Below, one piece after another: positions 7,453 through 13,093 of a DNA stretch of 13,093 bases. The DNA is from Thioalkalivibrio sp. (lineage in GTDB: Bacteria > Pseudomonadota > Gammaproteobacteria > Ectothiorhodospirales > Ectothiorhodospiraceae): positions 1 to 13,093 of the forward strand of contig PWRV01000100.1 of assembly GCA_003563455.1 (NCBI GenBank), written 5' to 3'. The notes beneath the pieces are model-generated. The model was not told the origin of the DNA. It was given only the letters and a program-made list of their open reading frames with translations, and ran no database searches. How positions within the stretch are numbered: the first letter of the stretch is position 1; the number at the start of each line of letters is the position of its first letter. Both the position numbers and the translations under genes were made by a program.

Positions 7453-7488
7453 TGCCGGACCGGTCCACGCGCCGCTTTGGCCGCGGTA

Positions 7489-7497
7489 TGGTAGAAT
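7489..7497 (+). promoter_or_regulatory. Candidate extended -10 promoter of gyrA
   Basis: TGGTAGAAT: the extended TGn element followed by TAGAAT, five of six matches to the -10 consensus. It lies in the 81-base gap between mtnA and gyrA, in locally AT-richer sequence (TATGGTAGAATTG) against a GC-rich background. No convincing -35 is present (GCGCCG at 17 bases). Transcription would start near 7504, giving a leader of about 30 bases before the ATG at 7534. This would let gyrA and the genes after it be expressed independently of comEC-mtnA. Confidence 0.5.
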
Positions 7498-7533
7498 TGC
7501 GCGTTTCCCACCGCTGGAAGTCCACGCTCGCCG

Positions 7534-10206
7534 ATGGCTGAATTCGCCAAGGAAATATTCCCGGTCAATCTCGAGGACGAGATGCAGCAGTCCTATCTCG
7601 ATTACGCGATGAGCGTAATCGTGGGGCGGGCGCTCCCGGATGTTCGCGACGGGCTCAAACCGGTGCATCGGCGTGTCCTCTACGCGATGCGCGAACTCGG
7701 CAACGATTACAACAAGCCCTACAAAAAGTCCGCGCGCGTTGTGGGTGACGTGATCGGCAAGTACCACCCGCACGGCGACTCGGCGGTGTACGACGCAATC
7801 GTGCGCATGGCCCAGCCCTTCTCGATGCGTTACATGCTCGTGGACGGGCAGGGCAATTTCGGCTCGGTGGACGGCGATGCACCGGCCGCGATGCGTTACA
7901 CCGAGGTGCGCATGGCGCGCATCGCGCAGGAGCTGCTGGCCGACATCGACAAGGAGACGGTCGACTTCGTCGACAACTACGACGGCTCGGAAAGCGAGCC
8001 GTCGGTGCTCCCGGCGCGGTTCCCGAACCTGCTGGTGAACGGGTCTGCCGGCATCGCGGTGGGCATGGCCACGAACGTTCCGCCGCACAACCTCGGCGAG
8101 GTGGTGGATGCCTGTGTCGCCTTGATCGACGATCCGGACATCAGTATCGACGGCCTGATGGAACATCTGCCAGGACCGGATTTCCCCACCGCGGCGATCA
8201 TCAACGGCGCCGATGGCATCCGGGACGCGTACCGCACCGGCCGAGGGCGGGTCTACCTCCGCTCGCGCACCCACACGGAGCCTTTGGAGGGAGGGCAGCG
8301 CGAGGCGATCGTGGTCACCGAGTTGCCCTACCAGGTCAACAAGGCGCGGCTGATCGAGAAGATCGCCGAGATGGTGAAGGAAAAGCGGCTCGACGGCATC
8401 AGCGAATTGCGCGACGAATCCGACAAGGACGGGATGCGGATCGTGATCGAACTCCGGCGGGGCGAAATGCCGGAGGTGGTTCTGAACCACCTGTTCATGC
8501 ACACGCAGATGCAGAATGTGTTCGGCATCAACATGGTTGCGCTGGTGGAGGGTCAGCCGAAACTGCTCGATCTCCGGCAGATCCTCGAGGCCTTTCTGCG
8601 TCATCGTCGGGAGGTGGTCACCCGGCGCACCATCTTCGACCTGCGCAAGGCGCGCGAACGCGCCCATGTGCTCGAGGGCCTGACGGTCGCGCTGGCGAAC
8701 ATCGACGAGGTGATCGCGCTGATCCGGGCGGCCGCGAATGCTGCCGAGGCGAAGGCTGGTCTGCTCGCGCGAACCTGGGAGCCGGGGGCGGTAACGGGAA
8801 TGCTGGATCGCGCCGGCGCGAATGCCTCCCGCCCGGAGGACCTGGCACCGGAGTTCGGTCTGACTGGTGAGGGCTACCGGCTATCGGAGGCCCAGGCGCA
8901 GGCCATACTCGATCTCCGGCTGCACCGGCTGACTGGTCTCGAGCAGGAGAAGATCGTCGAGGAATACGGCGGCCTGCTGGACCTGATCGAGGATCTGCTG
9001 GACATCCTCGGTTCGGGAGAACGCCTGCAGCAGGAGATCCGCGACGAGATGCTGGCGTTGCGCAAGCAGTACAACGACGCCCGCCGCACGGAGATCCGCG
9101 CCGCCCACGCAAACCTGACGCTGGAAGATCTGATCGGCGAGGAAGACGTCGTGGTCACGCTCTCGCACGCTGGCTACGTGAAGTATCAGCCCGTCACGGC
9201 CTACCGGGCCCAGCGGCGGGGTGGCCGGGGCAAGGCCGCGACCAGCTTCCGCGAGGAGGACTTCATCGATCGCCTGGTCGTGGCCAACACCCACGACACC
9301 ATCCTGTGTTTTTCCAGCCGGGGCCGCGTCTACTGGATCAAGGTCTACGAGCTCCCGCAGGGCAGCCGGGCATCGCGCGGCAAGCCAATCGTGAACCTGC
9401 TGCCGCTGGAGTCGGAAGAACGCATCAACGCCATACTGCCCGTACGCGGCTACGGGTCGGACCAGTTCGTGTTCATGGTGACCGCGGCCGGCACCGTGAA
9501 GAAGACCCCCCTGACCGACTTTTCGCGCCCGCGCAGCAACGGGATCATCGCCGTCGATCTGCGTGAAGGGGATCAGCTTGTCGATGTCGCGCTGACAGAC
9601 GGCCACCAGGACGTGATGCTGGTGACTTCGGCCGGCAAGGCGGTGCGCTTCCCGGAGACGGATGTACGCGCCATGGGGCGCACCGCCTGCGGTGTGCGCG
9701 GCGTGCGCATGGAGGACCCGCATCGAGTGATCGCGCTGCTCATCGTGGACGAGGGCGCGGCGCTGTTCGCGAGTGAGTTCGGATACGGAAAACGCACCCG
9801 CTTCGACGAATTCCCGCTGCACCGGCGGGGCGGGCAGGGCGTGATCGCGATCCAGTGCGGAGACCGCAACGGGGTCCTGGTTGGGGCGGCTCGTGTCCTC
9901 GAAGACCAGGAGGTGATGCTGATCACCGACGGCGGGACGCTGGTGCGGACGCCGGTCGAACAGATCCCCCTGATCGGGCGCAATACCCAGGGCGTGCGGC
10001 TGATTCGTCTCTCGGAGGGCGAGCGGCTGGTCGAACTCGCGCGGGTCGAGCGGCTGCAGGGGGAGGATGACCCCGAGGCCGACCCTGTGACCGACCCCGG
10101 GGCCGACGATGACGGCGAGGCCGGAGACGGTGCACAGGCCGGTGCAGCGAAACCCACGGGAGACGCCGGGGCGGATTCCTCCCGAGGCAATGGAGACCAC
10201 GAATGA
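7534..10206 (+). CDS. gyrA: DNA gyrase subunit A
   Basis: Breakage-reunion subunit of DNA gyrase, which with GyrB introduces negative supercoils using ATP. 890 residues, close to E. coli (875). Numbering is collinear with E. coli through the GyrA box: catalytic Y122 in AAMRYTEVR, quinolone-region residues S83 and D87 both of the susceptible type, and the GyrA box QRRGGRG at 560-566. That box, needed for DNA wrapping, separates GyrA from ParC. The C-terminal beta-pinwheel domain (from about 540) shows several repeated blades and ends in an acidic Asp/Glu/Gly/Ala tail of about 45 residues, as in other proteobacterial GyrA proteins. The ATG has no clear Shine-Dalgarno sequence; the nearest GGAAG is about 14 bases away. 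The stop overlaps serC by four bases (ATGA), tying gyrase expression to an amino-acid operon. Confidence 0.98.
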   Translation: MAEFAKEIFPVNLEDEMQQSYLDYAMSVIVGRALPDVRDGLKPVHRRVLYAMRELGNDYNKPYKKSARVVGDVIGKYHPHGDSAVYDAIVRMAQPFSMRYMLVDGQGNFGSVDGDAPAAMRYTEVRMARIAQELLADIDKETVDFVDNYDGSESEPSVLPARFPNLLVNGSAGIAVGMATNVPPHNLGEVVDACVALIDDPDISIDGLMEHLPGPDFPTAAIINGADGIRDAYRTGRGRVYLRSRTHTEPLEGGQREAIVVTELPYQVNKARLIEKIAEMVKEKRLDGISELRDESDKDGMRIVIELRRGEMPEVVLNHLFMHTQMQNVFGINMVALVEGQPKLLDLRQILEAFLRHRREVVTRRTIFDLRKARERAHVLEGLTVALANIDEVIALIRAAANAAEAKAGLLARTWEPGAVTGMLDRAGANASRPEDLAPEFGLTGEGYRLSEAQAQAILDLRLHRLTGLEQEKIVEEYGGLLDLIEDLLDILGSGERLQQEIRDEMLALRKQYNDARRTEIRAAHANLTLEDLIGEEDVVVTLSHAGYVKYQPVTAYRAQRRGGRGKAATSFREEDFIDRLVVANTHDTILCFSSRGRVYWIKVYELPQGSRASRGKPIVNLLPLESEERINAILPVRGYGSDQFVFMVTAAGTVKKTPLTDFSRPRSNGIIAVDLREGDQLVDVALTDGHQDVMLVTSAGKAVRFPETDVRAMGRTACGVRGVRMEDPHRVIALLIVDEGAALFASEFGYGKRTRFDEFPLHRRGGQGVIAIQCGDRNGVLVGAARVLEDQEVMLITDGGTLVRTPVEQIPLIGRNTQGVRLIRLSEGERLVELARVERLQGEDDPEADPVTDPGADDDGEAGDGAQAGAAKPTGDAGADSSRGNGDHE
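10069..10107 (+). repeat. Imperfect direct repeat in the gyrA acidic tail
   Basis: Two 15-base copies at 10069-10083 and 10093-10107 differ by one base (GAG versus GGG in the middle). They are 24 bases apart, so the repeat is in frame and encodes DPEAD and DPGAD separated by PVT. It probably reflects local duplication in the non-structured acidic tail. Confidence 0.5.
10192..10195 (+). promoter_or_regulatory. Ribosome-binding site of serC, inside the gyrA end
   Basis: GGAG lies 7 bases before the serC ATG at 10203, within the last codons of gyrA. It supports the ATGA-overlapping start and translational coupling of serC to gyrA. Confidence 0.6.
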
Positions 10207-11285
10207 GTCGAGTGTTCAACTTCAGCGCGGGTCCTGCCGCGCTTCCCGAGCCGGTGCTCGAACGCGCCCGGGCCGAATGGATGGATTTCCGGGGCTCCGG
10301 CATGTCGGTCATGGAGATGAGCCATCGCGGCAGCATCTTCATGGAGATAGCGGAAAAAGCCGAGAACGATGTCCGCAGACTGCTGGAAGTACCGGATGAC
10401 TACGCGGTGCTGTTCCTGCAGGGTGGTGCGACGGGGCAGTTCGCTGCGGTGCCACTGAACCTGCAACCCGGCGGTCAGGGCATGGACTACGTCGATACCG
10501 GCGCCTGGTCCGTGAAGGCGATCAAGGAGGCGCAGAAGTTCGGCCCCGTTAATGTGGTCGCAAGCAGCAAGGACGCCGGTTATGCGTCGATCCCCGATCC
10601 TTCCGAGTGGCACCTGGATCCGGATGCGGCCTATCTGCATTACACGCCGAACGAGACCATCGGTGGCGTGGAGTTCCACTTCGTGCCGGATTCCGGATCG
10701 GTGCCGCTGGTGGCCGACATGTCTTCGACGATCCTTTCACGGCCCCTGGACGTGTCGCGCTATGGCGTGATCTATGCAGGTGCCCAGAAGAATATTGGTC
10801 CCGCCGGAGTGACGCTCGTGATCGTGCGCAGGGACCTGCTGGAACGCAGTTCCGGGCCCGTCCCGGCGGTGGTCGACTATGCGCTGCAGGCCGACAACGA
10901 CTCGATGTACAACACGCCTCCCACGCTCGCGTGGTATCTCTCGGGACTCGTCTTCGAGTGGCTCCTTGAGCAGGGTGGTCTGCCGGCGATGGCCGAGGTC
11001 AATCACCGCAAGGCCGCAAAGCTGTATCACTTCGTGGACAACTCCGAGTTTTATCGCAACCCCGTCGAAGTCTCGGCACGCTCCTGGATGAATGTCCCCT
11101 TCATCCTGGCCGATGCGGCCCTGGACGGCAGCTTCCTGAAGCAGGCGACCGAGGCGGGGCTGTCCGGCTTGAAGGGGCACCGGTCGGTGGGGGGCATGCG
11201 GGCGAGCCTTTACAATGCGGTGCCCGAAGCCGCCGTGGACACCCTGATCGAATTCATGGCCGACTTCGAACAACGCCATGCCTGA
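10203..11285 (+). CDS. serC: Phosphoserine aminotransferase (SerC)
   Basis: PLP-dependent class V aminotransferase that converts 3-phosphohydroxypyruvate and glutamate to O-phosphoserine and 2-oxoglutarate, the second step of serine synthesis. Family members also serve 4-phosphohydroxythreonine formation for vitamin B6. The 360-residue length is standard (E. coli 362). Visible motifs: NFSAGPAALPE (6-16), SHRG with H41 and R42 that bind substrate phosphate and carboxylate groups in the E. coli enzyme, LQGGATGQF, the VADMSST segment, and the PLP lysine K196 in GAQKNIGPAG (E. coli K198). The ATG overlaps the gyrA stop by 4 bases and has a GGAG at the right distance. serA begins 13 bases after its stop and supplies the substrate of this enzyme. 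Confidence 0.97.
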   Translation: MSRVFNFSAGPAALPEPVLERARAEWMDFRGSGMSVMEMSHRGSIFMEIAEKAENDVRRLLEVPDDYAVLFLQGGATGQFAAVPLNLQPGGQGMDYVDTGAWSVKAIKEAQKFGPVNVVASSKDAGYASIPDPSEWHLDPDAAYLHYTPNETIGGVEFHFVPDSGSVPLVADMSSTILSRPLDVSRYGVIYAGAQKNIGPAGVTLVIVRRDLLERSSGPVPAVVDYALQADNDSMYNTPPTLAWYLSGLVFEWLLEQGGLPAMAEVNHRKAAKLYHFVDNSEFYRNPVEVSARSWMNVPFILADAALDGSFLKQATEAGLSGLKGHRSVGGMRASLYNAVPEAAVDTLIEFMADFEQRHA

Positions 11286-11287
11286 AC

Positions 11288-11293
11288 AGAGGG
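11288..11293 (+). promoter_or_regulatory. Ribosome-binding site that sets the serA start
   Basis: AGAGGG ends 5 bases before the ATG at 11299. An alternative ATG at 11278 lies upstream of this site and would overlap serC by 8 bases, with no binding site of its own. The site therefore favours 11299. Confidence 0.65.
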
Positions 11294-11298
11294 CCTCC

Positions 11299-12462
11299 AT
11301 GTTTCGTATCCAGACTTTCAACAACATCGCGGTGCGCGGTCTCGATCGGTTCCCGCGGGAGACCTACGAGGTGGCATCGGGGCTCGCCAATCCCCACGCG
11401 ATCATGCTCCGCTCGCACAACCTGCACTCGACACCCGTCGCGGATTCGGTGCAGGCGGTGGGACGCGCCGGCAGCGGGGTCAACAATATTCCGGTGGACG
11501 CACTGTCCGCCCGTGGCGTCGCCGTGTTCAATGCCCCGGGGGCGAATGCCAATGCGGTCAAGGAGCTGGTGGTCGCGGGAATGCTCCTGGCCTCGCGGAA
11601 CCTGATCCCGGCAGCCGAATATCTGCACGCGCTCGACGGCAGTGACCCGGAGTTCATGAAGCGGGTGGAGGACGGCAAGAAGCGTTTCGTCGGCTTCGAA
11701 CTCCCGGGGCGGACGCTCGGAGTGATCGGGCTCGGGGCGATCGGGGTCAGGATCGCGAATGCGGCCCGCGCACTCGGTATGCAGGTTGTAGGCTACGATC
11801 CGAAGATCACCGTCGAGAGCGCCTGGCGTCTGGAGGCCGACGTGGAACGCGCTCGTACGGTCGACGCCGTGGTGTCTGCTGCCGACGTCATCACCTTCCA
11901 TGTGCCATTGAACGACCACACCCGGAACATCCTGGACGCGACGCGCATACGCTCGCTGAAGCGCGGCGCGATCGTGATCAATCTCGCCCGCGAAGGCGTC
12001 GTCGACGACGCTGCCATCTGCTCGGCGCTGGACGAGGGGCGAATCCACGCCTTCGTCACCGACTTCCCGACACCCGAGCTGGTCGGAAACCCGCGGGTCA
12101 TTGCGCTGCCGCACCTGGGGGCGTCGACAGTGGAGTCCGAGGAGAACTGCGCAGTGATGATCGCGGATCAGCTGCGCGATTATCTCGAGAACGGCAACGT
12201 TCGCAACGCGGTGAACCTGCCCGCCCTTGCGCTGGAGCGAAAGGGCGATACCCGGCTCGCGATCGTGAACCGGAATCTCCCGGACCGGGTCGGCCAGATT
12301 TCACGGACCCTCGGGCAGAAGGACGTGAACATCGTGCACATGGTGAACGAGTCGCGGGGTGATCTCGCCTACACCCTGCTGGATGTCGAAGGAGAGGTCG
12401 ATGCCGCAACGGCAGAGGCCATCAACTCAATCGACGGGGTCCTCCGCGCACGGGTCCTGTAG
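11299..12462 (+). CDS. serA: D-3-phosphoglycerate dehydrogenase (SerA), compact form with C-terminal ACT domain
   Basis: Oxidises 3-phosphoglycerate to 3-phosphohydroxypyruvate with NAD, the first step of serine synthesis. 387 residues from the ATG at 11299. Order: split catalytic domain with RAGSGVNNIP and PGANANAVKELV, a nucleotide-binding domain with GLGAIG, then a C-terminal ACT domain of about 70 residues. The catalytic triad is R231 (in NLAREGVVDD), E260 (in DFPTPEL) and H272 (in LPHLGAST). The Arg-Glu spacing of 29 equals that of the E. coli enzyme (R240, E269), but Glu-His is only 12 residues instead of 23, so the intervening loop is short. In the ACT domain the serine-site asparagines of E. 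coli (N346, N364) appear as N326 and N344, while H344 is replaced by N324. No additional ASB-type domain is present. The gene lies between serC and pheA, sharing one base with the pheA start. Confidence 0.94.
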   Translation: MFRIQTFNNIAVRGLDRFPRETYEVASGLANPHAIMLRSHNLHSTPVADSVQAVGRAGSGVNNIPVDALSARGVAVFNAPGANANAVKELVVAGMLLASRNLIPAAEYLHALDGSDPEFMKRVEDGKKRFVGFELPGRTLGVIGLGAIGVRIANAARALGMQVVGYDPKITVESAWRLEADVERARTVDAVVSAADVITFHVPLNDHTRNILDATRIRSLKRGAIVINLAREGVVDDAAICSALDEGRIHAFVTDFPTPELVGNPRVIALPHLGASTVESEENCAVMIADQLRDYLENGNVRNAVNLPALALERKGDTRLAIVNRNLPDRVGQISRTLGQKDVNIVHMVNESRGDLAYTLLDVEGEVDAATAEAINSIDGVLRARVL

Positions 12463-13093
12463 TGGGCGATTCGGTCGAACTGGAACAGCTGCGCGATCGA
12501 ATCGACGCGATCGACGCCGAGCTTCTGCGTCTGCTGAACGAGCGGGCGCGCTGCGCCGTCGACGTCGCGGCCGTGAAACGGCGCCAGGGAGGGCAGGCAT
12601 TCTACCGCCCGGAGCGCGAGGCCGGGATCCTGCGCCAGGTGCGCGAACAGAATGCGGGACCACTCCCCGGGGACGCGGTTGTGCGGCTCTTCCGCGAGAT
12701 CATGTCGGAGTGCCTGGCGCTGGAGGAACCGCTGGTGGTGGCCTTCCTCGGGCCCGAGGGAACCTTCACCGACCTGGCCACGCGCAAGCACTTTGGCCAG
12801 GCGGCCACGTTGCAGCCACTGGTTTCGATCGACAGCGTCTTTCGCGAAGTCGAATCCGGCCGGGCCCACTTCGGTGTGGTACCGATTGAAAACAGCACGG
12901 AGGGCGTGGTCACGCATACCGTCGACTGCTTTCTGGAATCGCCACTGCAGATCTGCGGAGAGGTGATCCTGCCGGTTCAGCACCACCTGCTGTCCCGCTG
13001 CAGTCGCCTCGATGACGTGAAGCTGGTGATGGCACACCCGCAGGCCCTCGCCCAGTGCCGCCAGTGGCTCGACCGTGAACTGCCGGGCGTCGA
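12462..13093 (+). CDS. pheA: Bifunctional chorismate mutase/prephenate dehydratase (P-protein), C-terminus cut off
   Basis: Converts chorismate to prephenate and then to phenylpyruvate, the phenylalanine branch of aromatic amino-acid synthesis. 210 codons are present and the frame is open to the window edge. Residues 1-90 form an AroQ-type chorismate mutase with R11, R28, K39, R52 and E53 at the positions of the E. coli active site (R11, R28, K39, R51, E52); E88 stands where E. coli has Q88. The linker reads FYRPEREA as in Pseudomonas P-proteins. From about residue 92 the prephenate dehydratase domain begins: AFLGPEGTFTDLA (94-106) and VPIENSTEGVV (140-150). The catalytic TRF motif and the regulatory ACT domain lie outside the window. 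The GTG start shares its first base with the serA TAG stop (TAGTG), so reinitiation coupling is likely; no clear ribosome-binding site is seen. Confidence 0.95.
   Translation, partial: MGDSVELEQLRDRIDAIDAELLRLLNERARCAVDVAAVKRRQGGQAFYRPEREAGILRQVREQNAGPLPGDAVVRLFREIMSECLALEEPLVVAFLGPEGTFTDLATRKHFGQAATLQPLVSIDSVFREVESGRAHFGVVPIENSTEGVVTHTVDCFLESPLQICGEVILPVQHHLLSRCSRLDDVKLVMAHPQALAQCRQWLDRELPGV

Noticed and set aside
6133..8667. An 844-codon open frame on the minus strand across the end of comEC, mtnA and the start of gyrA
   Set aside because: It is antisense to three well-identified genes, crosses their boundaries, and has the Arg/His/Gly-rich composition typical of antisense frames in high-GC DNA. 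No family motif is seen.
8881..10200. A 439-codon minus-strand frame opposite the gyrA C-terminal half
   Set aside because: Antisense to the GyrA pinwheel domain; a predictable result of codon bias in GC-rich coding DNA.
7534..10206. ParC instead of GyrA
   Set aside because: The canonical GyrA box QRRGGRG at 560-566, the length of 890, E. coli-collinear numbering of Y122, S83 and D87, and the mtnA/serC neighbourhood all indicate GyrA.
11278..11298. Longer serA start at ATG 11278
   Set aside because: The strong AGAGGG lies downstream of it, directly before ATG 11299, and MFRIQTFNN is the expected beginning of this subfamily.

Overview
The window is high-GC, densely coding chromosomal DNA with mostly overlapping or nearly abutting genes. 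The gene content and order point to a gammaproteobacterium of the Chromatiales/Ectothiorhodospiraceae-Pseudomonas side of the class. The evidence is a mtnA-gyrA-serC-(serA)-pheA run, a lol-DUF2062-comEC run, and a P-protein with a Pseudomonas-type chorismate-mutase linker. I cannot name a genus. No phage, transposon, CRISPR, tRNA or rRNA sequence is visible.

Layout. (1) Positions 1-1168, minus strand: a small exported protein followed by agmatine deiminase (aguA). Their stop and start share the bases GTGA, and aguA runs off the left edge. (2) 1169-1320: a divergent promoter region with a candidate extended -10 element for each direction. (3) 1321-3253, plus strand: a single LolC/LolE-family permease with mixed LolC and LolE features (LolF-like), overlapping the ATPase lolD. 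Together they make a lipoprotein-release ABC transporter. (4) 3254-3306: a GC-rich inverted repeat at the convergent junction. (5) 3307-3900, minus strand: a DUF2062 inner-membrane protein. (6) 3942-7452, plus strand: comEC (DNA uptake channel) and, 4 bases later, mtnA (methionine salvage isomerase). (7) 7534-13093, plus strand: gyrA, serC, serA and the first two thirds of pheA. These genes overlap or sit within 13 bases of each other, and a candidate extended -10 promoter lies before gyrA.

How the genes work together. LolF and LolD form one machine that loads outer-membrane lipoproteins onto the chaperone LolA. SerA and SerC catalyse the first two committed steps of serine synthesis. PheA commits chorismate to phenylalanine. 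MtnA recycles methylthioribose-1-phosphate. AguA converts agmatine to N-carbamoylputrescine. GyrA is an essential topoisomerase subunit sharing a transcript with amino-acid genes, an arrangement also known from pseudomonads.

The window is essentially housekeeping DNA and I see no convincing undescribed system. The points most worth a second look are the LolF-like hybrid permease, the small exported protein coupled to aguA, the compact SerA with a partly changed serine site, the Glu replacing Gln88 in the chorismate mutase active site, and the unusual junction joining two blocks that are separate in pseudomonads.
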